The notes: a model not told the origin generated them from the letters alone. Numbered from the stretch's first letter, positions 18,271 through 26,349 are shown. The stretch is 34,989 nt of DNA from CAYSPU01 sp964432995 (GCA_964432995.1 CAYSPU010000023.1:1-34989); one strand, 5' to 3'. A program made the numbers and translations.

Positions 18271-19377
18271 TCAGAATGCAGAAACGGCCTGGCCCCCAGC
18301 CTGCGCCGAGTCCAGGCAGGCGCTCATCACGATCTGCGTTTTCAGAGCGGCCTCGGGCCACAGGGGGTTGAGCCGCCCGGATTGGACTTGCTCGGCGAAG
18401 TTGCGGAACAGGTTGCATTCCTGAGCACTCGCGTGACCGTGGCTGTGCTCCGCCACGGTGAAGCGCCGGCGTTTGTCTTTCATGCGGAAATCACACCCCC
18501 GAACCCGGAAATCGGTGTGGTGCAGCTCGAAAGCCACCTCCGTTCCCTCCAGGGGCAGCACGAAATCCGACAGGTGCACAACACCACGCGTGCCGCTCAG
18601 CCTCGCCCACTGCTCCGTCTCGGTCAGAAACGAGCAGTAGAAATCGGCGGAGACACCCCCGGCGAACAGCAGCTCCCCGCTGAAAGCGGTCGGCACCGCC
18701 GCCGGGCTGTCGGGCCGACGGTGTTCCGACAGGATCCTGCCGCCGACCTGAAGGGGCAGCTCCCAGTCTCGGGCCCAGAGGGCGAACCGGAGACAATACC
18801 AGCCCAAGTCGCCCAGGCACCCGTGGGGTTCCAACACACTCTGCGTGCGGATGTTCTCGGCGAAGAACTCCGGCGACTGGCGAAACGTGAACGCGGAACG
18901 GACCCGGCGGACGTGCCCGACGTTCTCTCCATCGTGGATGACCTCGCGCAGCAACTCCAACCGCCGGCTGTGCATGAACATCACCCCATCCATGAATTGC
19001 ACGTCGTGCGACTGACACGCCTCCAGCATCCGACGCAGATCGGCCACGCTCGGGGCGCAGGGCTTCTCGCAAACCACATGCTTCCCCGCCTCCGCCGCCC
19101 GGACCACCCACTCCGCGCGCACGCCCGTGGGGAGCGGCACGTAGACCGCGTCCACCTGGTCGCTGGCCAGCACGTCGGCATACGAACCAAACGCGTGCGG
19201 CGCCGGCTCCATCGGGGCCTCGGCCTGGCACTCCGCAACGAAGCGCCGGCTGCGTTCCCGATCGCGACTGCCGACCGCGGTCACGGTGCCGTTGCCGGTC
19301 AGTTGGATGGCTTTCCAGTTCTTCCGGGCGATATTGGCCGTGCCCAGGATCCCCCAGCGGATTCTCTGCGCATTCAC
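18271..19377 (-). CDS. Cytosolic Gfo/Idh/MocA family oxidoreductase
   Basis: This 368-residue protein has no signal peptide. It opens with an N-terminal Rossmann motif (WGILGTANIARKN, residues 8-20), an SRDRERSRRF region typical of NADP or NAD ribose binding, and the family EKP lysine motif (HVVCEKPCAP, about 102-111). The C-terminal domain includes GCLGDLGWYCL, matching the conserved GAxxDLGxY helix of 1,5-anhydrofructose reductase and xylose dehydrogenase-like members. The role is probably NAD(P)-linked oxidation or reduction of a sugar or cyclitol in the cytosol, perhaps on products of the nearby hydrolases. The length is normal for the family. A paired hairpin follows its stop codon. Its 5' side is the 497-bp repeat-rich gap shared with a divergent kinase-like gene. 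Confidence 0.92.
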   Translation of the reverse strand: MNAQRIRWGILGTANIARKNWKAIQLTGNGTVTAVGSRDRERSRRFVAECQAEAPMEPAPHAFGSYADVLASDQVDAVYVPLPTGVRAEWVVRAAEAGKHVVCEKPCAPSVADLRRMLEACQSHDVQFMDGVMFMHSRRLELLREVIHDGENVGHVRRVRSAFTFRQSPEFFAENIRTQSVLEPHGCLGDLGWYCLRFALWARDWELPLQVGGRILSEHRRPDSPAAVPTAFSGELLFAGGVSADFYCSFLTETEQWARLSGTRGVVHLSDFVLPLEGTEVAFELHHTDFRVRGCDFRMKDKRRRFTVAEHSHGHASAQECNLFRNFAEQVQSGRLNPLWPEAALKTQIVMSACLDSAQAGGQAVSAF

Positions 19378-19502
19378 GACTCACATTCTTGAACCTCGGC
19401 CGCACTTCAAGCAAGGCGATCATCGACAGGCTATCAGCGGCGGAGCGCACCGAACGGGCCGTCACCACGCTGCCCTCACTTCTCCCTGCAGCGGGCAGCA
19501 CC

Positions 19503-19535
19503 GTTGGTGGGCGGTCAGCACCGTCTGGCCGCTCC
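19503..19535. repeat. 33-bp hairpin element, copy 2
   Basis: It matches 14889-14921 with one base changed. The inverted repeat is GCGGTCAG, loop CACCGT, CTGGCCGC. As in copy 1, a second hairpin follows (19541-19559: GCCCGCCG, TCC, CGGCGGGC). Confidence 0.75.
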
Positions 19536-19540
19536 GGACC

Positions 19541-19559
19541 GCCCGCCGTCCCGGCGGGC
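19541..19559. repeat. Perfect 8-bp inverted repeat (hairpin)
   Basis: GCCCGCCG, loop TCC, CGGCGGGC, directly after the 33-bp element. It has the same 3-nt loop size as the hairpin at 14945-14965 but a different stem sequence. Confidence 0.65.
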
Positions 19560-19622
19560 AGCAGCCTCACCTGCCGGACGCGTTCTCGAACCATCGGCAC
19601 ACGGCCGCCCAGCGCGGCCGCT

Positions 19623-19641
19623 GCGACCGGGGACCGGTCGC
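19623..19641. repeat. Perfect 8-bp inverted repeat followed by repeated 14-mer
   Basis: GCGACCGG, loop GGA, CCGGTCGC. It is followed by GCTCCGGACCGCCC, the same 14-mer that follows the 33-bp element at 19531. This suggests a repeated unit of hairpin plus 14-mer. Confidence 0.6.
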
Positions 19642-19874
19642 GCTCCGGACCGCCCACCGACGGAGAGCAGTGCCCGACAACCTCCGGATGCACTGGAATT
19701 GACTCGTCCCGCACTTTCGCGCTTGCCGCGTGCCGGGATCGGATTAGGTTGAGTCCCGTTGGGAAGGCCCAGTCCAACGCTCCGGTGCGCTCCGCCGCCT
19801 GGTCGAGACTCTCTGCGGCCAACGGCGTCCAGCCGTCCTGGCGCTAATGCTGCGGGCCTCAACCGGATCCAGCC

Positions 19875-21314
19875 ATGAAGTACGCCGTGCCGGAAGCGGG
19901 CAAGTTCAGCGGCTCTTCGATCGACTTGGCGCATCTCGGCCTGGTGGGGCTGACCCAGGTGCTCTCCCAGAATAACGAGACCGCCCTCTACCTCACCGAC
20001 CACCAGGGTGTGCTCGTCAAGCTCTTCGACCTCGGCTGCAGCAAGGCCGACGAAATCAGCTACGGCCCCTACGCGGCCTTCGAGTCGGAGCTGGCCAACT
20101 TCGAGGAAGTCCAGAAGAACGACGCCCTGCGGCCGCTGGTGCCCTGCTATTACGGCGCCCAGGTCGATTACCAGAGGAAGTTCGCCTTCATCGCCATGGA
20201 ACTCCTGAAGGGAACGGACCTCAAATCCTGGTGCGAAGAGGTCGCCGGAACGGACTTGGACCCGGAGGAGGCCCTCGACGTGCGCCGCACGATCCACGAG
20301 ACGCTGCTGATCCTCGACTCGTTCCACCGTCACGGCTTCCTCCTGCTGGATTTCAAGCCGGACAACCTCGTCCGGCTCGAGGGCGGCACCATCCGGCTGG
20401 TTGATCTCGGCGCCTTGTTCACACCCCGCCACACCCGCCGGCTGGCATCGTTCATCTACTCGGCGACACCCGATCACGGGGAAGTCTTGATCGACGCCTC
20501 GAACCTCCAGGCCGGCATCGCGCCGTCCGAGGCCTCCGATGTTTTCGCCGCCGGAGTGGCCCTCTTCGAATTGGTGACCGGCCAGTCCCGCCTGATGATC
20601 GACCCCGCCACGGCGGACGGAATCCTGAGATCGACCAGCTTGTTCGTGTTCCAGGACTCGCAGACGCGCGATGTCTGGCGCGCGTACCCCCACCTGCGCG
20701 ATGTCCTCCCCCTGCTCCGCACCCAACTCGAGGAGCGGCGCATCCTCTTCGCCGATGTCTGGCACCTCCTCAAAGCCTATGTCAGCGCCCGCGTGCCCGA
20801 TTGGGAGTCCCTCCCTCCCGAGCAACGCGATCAAATCGTCCTCACCGCGGGAACGACCTTCATCCTCGAACAACTCCCGCCCCAAATGACCTGGCTGGCC
20901 GGCCCCATCGCCCGCGCCACCACCCTCCGCAGCCTCCGCCTGAAGAGCATCTCTGAACTGCTGGCCCTCGTGGCCAATCCCGTCCCCGAAGCCGTCCGGC
21001 AAGACCTCGAACAACACAACAGCCTCGTCGCATGCCTCCGCCAACTGGATCTGCCGTTGGACCTCGTCGCCCGCCTCAATACGTGGGATGTCCACCCGGA
21101 TGCCTCCGGGAATCACTGGGCGGTGGCCGGGCCCTTCGCCGCGCGCGAACTGGGCGACAACGCCCAGTTCGTCTTTCTCAAAAAAGCCATCGAAACCGGC
21201 CACGGCCAGTGCTTCTGGGAAGCCGTGGATGAATTCGCCGCCGACGAACGCGACGGCCTCAGGTTGACCCTCCAGCAGATCAGCGACGACTACCGCTCCT
21301 GGATCGACGGATAG
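19875..21314 (+). CDS. Orphan protein-kinase-like protein with unassigned C-terminal half
   Basis: This 479-residue protein has no signal peptide or membrane segment. The N-terminal half is kinase-like: VAIK-type lysine K49 (VLVKLF), acidic residues E70/E72 in a helix, catalytic loop D159-F-K-P-D-N164 (D, K and N kept), magnesium motif D177-L-G (DLG in place of DFG), and a SEASDVFAAGVALFELVTG segment (about 218-236) matching subdomains VIII-IX of Hanks kinases. The glycine-rich loop is weak, and the HRD histidine and arginine are replaced (LLLDFKPDN), so it is a non-RD type. Residues 240-479 are mostly helical and match nothing I recognise. It is probably an active serine/threonine-type kinase or a small-molecule kinase relative; the target is unknown. 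It stands alone on the plus strand between minus-strand genes. No strong ribosome-binding site precedes the ATG. Confidence 0.8.
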   Translation: MKYAVPEAGKFSGSSIDLAHLGLVGLTQVLSQNNETALYLTDHQGVLVKLFDLGCSKADEISYGPYAAFESELANFEEVQKNDALRPLVPCYYGAQVDYQRKFAFIAMELLKGTDLKSWCEEVAGTDLDPEEALDVRRTIHETLLILDSFHRHGFLLLDFKPDNLVRLEGGTIRLVDLGALFTPRHTRRLASFIYSATPDHGEVLIDASNLQAGIAPSEASDVFAAGVALFELVTGQSRLMIDPATADGILRSTSLFVFQDSQTRDVWRAYPHLRDVLPLLRTQLEERRILFADVWHLLKAYVSARVPDWESLPPEQRDQIVLTAGTTFILEQLPPQMTWLAGPIARATTLRSLRLKSISELLALVANPVPEAVRQDLEQHNSLVACLRQLDLPLDLVARLNTWDVHPDASGNHWAVAGPFAARELGDNAQFVFLKKAIETGHGQCFWEAVDEFAADERDGLRLTLQQISDDYRSWIDG

Positions 21315-21369
21315 CTCCGAGGCCGCACACGCCGAACGGCCCCGGGCCCGATCGTCTCACCCGGGAAAT

Positions 21370-21387
21370 GCCGGGAGAATCCCCGGC
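21370..21387. terminator. Possible shared terminator hairpin between convergent genes
   Basis: GCCGGG, loop AGAATC, CCCGGC lies between the convergent ends of the kinase-like gene (21314) and the methyltransferase-like gene (21411). The stem is short and no T-run follows, so the call is tentative. Confidence 0.3.
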
Positions 21388-21410
21388 CTGCCCGACCCGA
21401 CAGACCCCGT

Positions 21411-22562
21411 TCACTTGCCACCACCAACCGGCGCCTCGGGCGGGAGAACGACACGAACGTCGGGCCGGGTCACCCGCGCGGCCACCCGTCCCGCCAGGGG
21501 CTGGGGCAGCGCCACGAACACCGTCGCCCCGGCAGGCACCTGAGCCGGGGCGAGAATCGGTCGCCCCAGATGCTCGCGCCCCACACGGTGCGGGTCTTCA
21601 TCCACGAAGAAGACCGCCGCGCCCTCGACCTGCGCCTGCAGCCACGTGGCGGCAATCGATGTGCCGAAAAGCCCGAATGGCGGCGTGCGGCGCGCGGCCT
21701 CCACCCGGGCCAGAACCTCGCCCAGCCAACGCCCTCCGCCGAAGATCACATCGGATTCCGCTGCGGACAACGGTGTCGACGTCGGCGCCGCCGGCCGATC
21801 AGCGCCGCGCGCGACCACGCTGACTTCCTTCGCAATCCACTCATTGGTCGCGTGGAGGACATCGAACCCGGCGGCTTGGACGACCGCAGCGAGGCCTTCC
21901 ACCGAGAAATGGGAGCAGTGGTCGGCCACGAGCAGCATGAACGGGTTCCGGGCGCAGTCGGGCACCTGCACCAGCACCTGTCCCCCGGGCCGCAGCCTGG
22001 TCCGGAGATCGGCCAGATACGTCTGGGGCGACGGGATGTGCTCGAGCACGTGGACGAGCGTGATCAGGTCGAATTCACCCGGGACCTTGTGCACGTCACC
22101 CACGTGGAGCGCCTCCACGCCCGGGATGGCTTCCACCTGATCCCGGTTGTGGTCGCTGACTTCGAAACCGTGCAGCGTCCAGAGACGTCCGCTCCGCTGC
22201 CAAGCGCGCAGGAAGGCGCCGTTCCCGCAGCCGATGTCGAGGAGCCGGCCGGTTGCCGCGATCCCGGCGTGCTGCGCGAGCGCCGCAACCAGGGCGTCGG
22301 ATCGCGCCTGACCCTGGGCGTTGCCTCCAAACACGCTTTGCTCGGCCCCCCCGCTCTGGTGGTAAATGGTGTATTGCCGATAGATGGCATCGGTTTCCGC
22401 CTGCCATTCCGCGGTGACCGGTGCCTGGACGAGCCGACAACGCCGACAACGAGCCAAGCGCCCCCCCGCAGGCCACGGCTTGCAGTCCGAAGTCACCCGG
22501 CGCCAAGTGGCATACGCGGCGTCAAGCTCCACGTCCGGCGAGCCGCAACGATGGCACTTCAT
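21411..22562 (-). CDS. Sugar C-methyltransferase-like SAM-dependent methyltransferase
   Basis: I chose the ATG at 22562 because it places MKCHRCGS at the N-terminus, as in C-methyltransferases of the TylC3/NovU type; an ATG at 22616 would add 18 non-conserved residues. The result is about 383 residues. The order is an N-terminal zinc-binding domain with two CxxC pairs (CHRC, and CRRC near residue 40), a class I SAM domain with motif I LLDIGCGNGAFL and VHVLEHIPSP, then a C-terminal domain with GLFGTSIAATWL and VDEDPHRVG, like Methyltransf_14. This three-part layout is typical of enzymes that C-methylate nucleotide-linked ketosugars, so a role in polysaccharide or antibiotic-type sugar synthesis is likely. 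No sugar-nucleotide partners are adjacent. It is convergent with the kinase-like gene. Confidence 0.85.
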   Translation of the reverse strand: MKCHRCGSPDVELDAAYATWRRVTSDCKPWPAGGRLARCRRCRLVQAPVTAEWQAETDAIYRQYTIYHQSGGAEQSVFGGNAQGQARSDALVAALAQHAGIAATGRLLDIGCGNGAFLRAWQRSGRLWTLHGFEVSDHNRDQVEAIPGVEALHVGDVHKVPGEFDLITLVHVLEHIPSPQTYLADLRTRLRPGGQVLVQVPDCARNPFMLLVADHCSHFSVEGLAAVVQAAGFDVLHATNEWIAKEVSVVARGADRPAAPTSTPLSAAESDVIFGGGRWLGEVLARVEAARRTPPFGLFGTSIAATWLQAQVEGAAVFFVDEDPHRVGREHLGRPILAPAQVPAGATVFVALPQPLAGRVAARVTRPDVRVVLPPEAPVGGGK

Positions 22563-22800
22563 AAGCCGCACGGACCTGCGGATCCGGACAGAGACGACAC
22601 CGGGATCAACCGCCAACGCACAGCCTGGATCCGGCCCGAAGACAACGACGATTCGTTCATGCGCAGCGGCGACTATAGCGACCCGTCGCCGGTTGTCAGC
22701 ATTCGGAAACCTGGCAGCCGGCTCCGCACCCGCAACCCTTTGTGGTCAGCGGCGAAGCCCGGTTCAGAACGGTCGACCTTGGTGCTTGCAGCCCCGTGCG

Positions 22801-25800
22801 TCACCGCCCGCCCCACCGCAGGCCGGGATTTCGTCCCGATTCCACCGCCCGCCAATACTCAACCTGCACCCGCTCGTAGATGCCCGCCAGACCGCGGGCG
22901 TCCTGGTCGCGATCGACCTCGATCCAGTAGTCCGGATGCGGCGGCGGCGGCGCCCTGAGAAACCCCGGGCCCTCCTCGCGAATCACCCGCGTGACCGAAC
23001 GGTCGGTGCCATCCGCGTTGATGATCCCGAAGTCGCTGCGCTCGTTCAAACGATAGCCGCCAGGGTACCACCAGAAGAAGACGCCGTCCGCCCCGGACTC
23101 GCGGAGCATGCGATAGAAATCGCGATAGTAGCGGGCCGCAAAAGCGAGCTTGCCGGAGTCTGGAGCCATCACCGCCCGATTCCAGACGTCGTAGCCCATT
23201 TCCGCCCAGACCACCGGCAGGCCCGGATGGCACAGCCGGGCGTAGGCGGCGGTGAAATGCCCGGCCTTCACGCGTTCCCAGTCACCAATCCGTCCATAGG
23301 CCTCCGGCTCCCAGAGATCGACAGCATGGGCGAGTCCAAGGAAGTCATAGGGCAGGAGGCCTGGGGCGTTGTGCGTGGGATCGCCGGCGTGCTGCATGCG
23401 GAAGCTGACCGGGTGCGACGTGTCGATCGACCGCACCAGGCGCCGCGCCTCGGCGTACCGCGTGCCCACAAGCTCATCGAGGAATCGGCGGTAATCGGCA
23501 ACGACGCGTCGCCAGGGACCGTCCTGCGTGAGCCACAGCATTGGAGGAAGATCGAGCAATTGGGGATTCGGGACTTCGGATCCCGGACCACGGACGGCGG
23601 ACTCCCGGCTCCGGGCTTCATGGCGCCAGCGCGCCTCGGCATTGGTGATGGAGTCGTATCGCTTCAAGACCCACGCCGTCCAGTCGGCCGTATAGCGCTG
23701 GCGTTGGTAGTTCTCGTCGAAGTGGCTGGGTTCCCAGGCAAGATCGTAGGCCATCACCGTCGGGTTGCTCGCCAACCGGTAGTGCTCGATCAGCGCCTTC
23801 ATCTCCGCCCAGCGAAAGTCCATCGGGGTGCCGGGTCGCAGGGAGAGGTTCACCACCAACTCCAACTTCTCGCACCGGCGCAGGAAGTCGAACAAATGCC
23901 CCGCATCGAGCGAGCGATGATAGATGAAAACGCTGACCGCGTTCAGGCCCATCCGGTGGATGCGCTCGAGGTCGCGCTGAATGACCGAGGGATCGTAGGC
24001 GCCGCGGCCAATCCAGTGCTCGAAGTAGTTGCCGTCGGCCAGGCCCAGCCCCGTCGAGGGCATGTAGTTGACGCCGTGCGCCCGGAAGAGGTTGGTATCG
24101 ACGAACATTCGGCCGCCGGCGCACCGGACCCAGGGACGGGATTCCGCCGGCGGCAGGACTTCGATCGGACTCGAGAGCGCATCCAGCAGCACCCCGTCCC
24201 CCAGCAGAGCCAGTCGCATCTCGCACTCCTGGCCGGGCGCGATCGGAACCCGGACCTCGCCCGCGGCGCCGCGCCGGGGATCGCCGGACCAATCGACCTG
24301 CACACGTTCTGCGGACCCGATCTCCGAATTCCGAGTTCCGAGTTCCGGGCGTCGGGAAGTGGCGACGCGCATCGCCAGCGATGGCTCCGGTGTCGCGCCC
24401 GGGCCAAAGAACACCCAGCGCGCGCCGGCCGACACCGCAACGCGCGCAGGGTCCGGCGCCGAGGGCGAACCGCTCGCGACCGGTAGGTCCTCGGGAACGG
24501 TGAACTGGCGCGGCCCCCCCTCAACCAGGAACACTCCGCGGCGCATCCGGGTCAGCACCTGGCGCAGCGCGTTGGTGACGAGCGGCTGTTGGTAAAAGCG
24601 CGGCTCCGACGGCGTGAACCCGGCCCAGACGCCGCCGAAGTACGGCTTCCGGACGTGCACCAGGAGCGCGCCCAAGGCGCCGCGGTAGTCCTGGTCGGCC
24701 GGATCGTAGGCTCCCAGCAGCGGCTCCCAGCGCCAGGGTCGATCCTGCCCGAAGCCAACACCACGCGGTCGCGGGTGCAGAGCCCGCACGGGTGTGTCGG
24801 TCGCGAACTCGAATCTCGCGGCATCGGTCCCATGCTCCCACTCCGCGAGGGGCGCTTTCTCGTGAGCGCTCCGCACGACGGCCCGCGTGGTGACGGGATA
24901 GTACTGGCAACCAGGACTGAGCGATTCGAGGTGAGGCGCGTCGAACCGCGACGGCGGGCCTTCCTCACCAAGCGGATGCGGCGCCGTCCCCAGCTCGTCG
25001 AGCCAGTATTCCTGCCGCATGCCGCCGATCGTCGTGTGGGAATGTGCGAGGCCGACGGTGAACCGCTCAGCATTCGAGACGTTCAAGCGGTCGCCCGGTC
25101 CGCCGCGCCCGGGAGGGGGCGTCCACGGACGGAACGCCTCGGCCGGCAACGCGTAGTCCTTCCATTCCGGGGTAAGATCCACCACGGCGATCCAACGCGA
25201 CCCGTCTTTCTCGGTCCATTCGAGAGACAATTGGGACGTGTTCGTTCCGCCCTTAGCCCGAAAGCAGGTCAAGGTGTGACCGGCCGGGAAGGGTTCCGCA
25301 TACGGCGGACCGCCAAAGGTCTCCCAACTGGTGATCCGGTCGATCACCACGTGCAGCGCCCGACCGCGATCGGATGCGGCCAGCTCGTGATGAACGCGAT
25401 TGGAGACCGTGTCCGTGTGACGGGTCCAACGCTCGAGGTCGGCGGCGTCGAAATCCTCGAGAATCCGCGCCGGCGGCTGCGCGTTGAGGAGCGTCTCGTA
25501 TTCGGCCCGCGTCATCCAACGATCTCGGATCGGGAACACAGCCGATTTCCACAGAGGCAGACCGAGCGCGAGCAGGTCACCACCGCCACGAAGCCACAGC
25601 TCGAGCGGCCCGGCGAACGCCGCCGGCAGATGTTCGCCGTCGGCCAGGATTAGCAACTCGAGGTTCTTCGAATCCAGCGTGGCATTGTTGGTGAGCACAC
25701 TGAAGTCGACCGTGCGCACCTGATAGCCGGCATCGGCCGCGAACCGGGCAAGGTTCCGGGCCAGCGCCTCGCGGGACGAGTCGGGGCGAACTCCGAGGAA

Positions 25801-26019
25801 GATCGCGGCCCGCGGCGACGATCCGGTCGGAGTGGGTGGCTTCGGATCTGCCGCCGCGGCGACGAGGCTGGCGGCGAGGATCATCCCCAGGCCGAGCCGG
25901 AAACCGCGCGATGCGGATAGGGGGGCACCGCTCGGCGGACCGGCCTTCGCCGGCGGCCGCGCGGCCGGTGGCGCATTCAACGTGCTGGGGCCATCCCTGT
26001 CTCGGCATGCTGCGACCAT
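22801..26019 (-). CDS. Large exported GH5/GH42-like TIM-barrel hydrolase
   Basis: The start is uncertain. The frame is open to 26223, but that ATG abuts a 38-bp palindrome. The ATG at 26019 lies just after a degenerate operator-like repeat and gives a 44-residue lead before the signal core (LGLGMILAASLVAAAAD); a TTG at 25980 is also possible. From 26019 the protein is about 1,072 residues. It has an alpha/beta amidotransferase-like region (AAIFLGVRPDS to LLALGLPLW), a beta-sandwich region, and a C-terminal TIM barrel. Candidate catalytic acids are AWEP (acid/base) and VVWAEMG (nucleophile), the pattern of clan GH-A. Two stretches (24323-24350 and 23565-23608) are in-frame translations of 7-8 bp tandem repeats. 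It is probably a periplasmic or outer-surface glycosidase; family and substrate are uncertain. Confidence 0.78.
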   Translation of the reverse strand: MVAACRDRDGPSTLNAPPAARPPAKAGPPSGAPLSASRGFRLGLGMILAASLVAAAADPKPPTPTGSSPRAAIFLGVRPDSSREALARNLARFAADAGYQVRTVDFSVLTNNATLDSKNLELLILADGEHLPAAFAGPLELWLRGGGDLLALGLPLWKSAVFPIRDRWMTRAEYETLLNAQPPARILEDFDAADLERWTRHTDTVSNRVHHELAASDRGRALHVVIDRITSWETFGGPPYAEPFPAGHTLTCFRAKGGTNTSQLSLEWTEKDGSRWIAVVDLTPEWKDYALPAEAFRPWTPPPGRGGPGDRLNVSNAERFTVGLAHSHTTIGGMRQEYWLDELGTAPHPLGEEGPPSRFDAPHLESLSPGCQYYPVTTRAVVRSAHEKAPLAEWEHGTDAARFEFATDTPVRALHPRPRGVGFGQDRPWRWEPLLGAYDPADQDYRGALGALLVHVRKPYFGGVWAGFTPSEPRFYQQPLVTNALRQVLTRMRRGVFLVEGGPRQFTVPEDLPVASGSPSAPDPARVAVSAGARWVFFGPGATPEPSLAMRVATSRRPELGTRNSEIGSAERVQVDWSGDPRRGAAGEVRVPIAPGQECEMRLALLGDGVLLDALSSPIEVLPPAESRPWVRCAGGRMFVDTNLFRAHGVNYMPSTGLGLADGNYFEHWIGRGAYDPSVIQRDLERIHRMGLNAVSVFIYHRSLDAGHLFDFLRRCEKLELVVNLSLRPGTPMDFRWAEMKALIEHYRLASNPTVMAYDLAWEPSHFDENYQRQRYTADWTAWVLKRYDSITNAEARWRHEARSRESAVRGPGSEVPNPQLLDLPPMLWLTQDGPWRRVVADYRRFLDELVGTRYAEARRLVRSIDTSHPVSFRMQHAGDPTHNAPGLLPYDFLGLAHAVDLWEPEAYGRIGDWERVKAGHFTAAYARLCHPGLPVVWAEMGYDVWNRAVMAPDSGKLAFAARYYRDFYRMLRESGADGVFFWWYPGGYRLNERSDFGIINADGTDRSVTRVIREEGPGFLRAPPPPHPDYWIEVDRDQDARGLAGIYERVQVEYWRAVESGRNPGLRWGGR
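23565..23608. repeat. Degenerate 7-8 bp tandem repeat inside the large hydrolase gene
   Basis: Units read GATTCGG, GACTTCGG, ATCCCGG, ACCACGG, ACGGCGG, ACTCCCGG. The 7-bp step is out of phase with codons, yet the frame stays open. It encodes a low-complexity stretch (around SRESAVRGPGSEVP) between barrel elements. Confidence 0.55.
24323..24350. repeat. 7-bp tandem repeat inside the large hydrolase gene
   Basis: Four units: TCCGAAT, TCCGAGT, TCCGAGT, TCCGGGC. It is translated on the minus strand as part of RPELGTRNSEIGS, which looks like an insertion into the protein. Confidence 0.7.
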
Positions 26020-26035
26020 GAACCGAGCACGACAG

Positions 26036-26061
26036 ACTTTTGTCGTAGGTGCAACAAAAGT
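26036..26061. promoter_or_regulatory. Degenerate operator-like inverted repeat
   Basis: ACTTTTGT (26036-26043) and ACAAAAGT (26054-26061) are inverted arms. The flanks include TTTTGTCGTA and GCAACAAAA, which echo the 38-bp palindrome 154 bp away (centre to centre). It ends 17 bp before the ATG at 26019 on the minus strand, a good place for a repressor to act. Confidence 0.55.
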
Positions 26062-26183
26062 TTGCAGGGCCTCGCGGCTCGGATGGAGCTGCCGTTTGCA
26101 TCCAAACAAGCCCGATATGGGCGGAATCCAGCCGATGAGGTGGCATTTTTCGCGACTCGGCGCCCACAAGCCAGCAGCCAACC

Positions 26184-26221
26184 GTGCAACTTTTTGTCGT
26201 ATATACGACAAAAAGTTGCAC
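26184..26221. promoter_or_regulatory. 38-bp perfect palindrome, probable operator
   Basis: The left half GTGCAACTTTTTGTCGTA, a central TA, and the exact reverse complement on the right: all 19 pairs match. The centre GTATATAC fits the GT-N-TA-N-AC core reported for HutC-type GntR regulators, and the T-rich arms resemble operators of GntR/LacI hybrid sugar regulators such as AraR. No regulator gene of that type is in the window. Confidence 0.65.
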
Positions 26222-26301
26222 ATGAGTAGATGCGGGACACTGGCGCAGTCCTCACCCGTTTTCGGGAGCCACGGCAGCCGCGCTGCGGACGATGGACCCC
26301 A

Positions 26302-26324
26302 CGATTGCCCACCGGGGGCAATCG
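26302..26324 (-). terminator. Terminator-like hairpin after the M56/STN gene
   Basis: CGATTGCCC, loop of 5, GGGCAATCG: a perfect 9-bp stem starting 26 bp after the stop codon of the minus-strand gene ending at 26350. No T-run follows, so termination strength is uncertain. Confidence 0.45.
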
Positions 26325-26349
26325 AAGGTCCGCGCGGTTCACTGCTCCT

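Larger units (their letters stand above)
19378..19874. other. 497-bp intergenic region between divergent genes, hairpin-rich
   Basis: It separates the minus-strand oxidoreductase from the plus-strand kinase-like gene, so promoters for both should lie here. I cannot point to clear boxes. It contains the second copy of the 33-bp element (19503-19535), perfect hairpins at 19541-19559 and 19623-19641, and two copies of GCTCCGGACCGCCC (19531-19544 and 19642-19655). Open frames here show no domain. Confidence 0.55.
26020..26349. other. 330-bp intergenic region with paired operator-like palindromes
   Basis: It lies between the large hydrolase gene and the M56/STN gene, both on the minus strand. It holds the degenerate inverted repeat at 26036-26061, the perfect 38-bp palindrome at 26184-26221, and a terminator-like hairpin at 26302-26324. 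No gene is seen. Confidence 0.6.

Noticed and set aside
19389..19847. Small plus-strand frame of 152 codons between the oxidoreductase and kinase-like genes
   Set aside because: It reads through several hairpin repeats, has no domain, and has low-complexity Pro/Arg/Ser content.
26020..26223. N-terminal extension of the large hydrolase up to 26223
   Set aside because: It would translate both operator-like palindromes, and no signal peptide appears until after residue 105 of that version.
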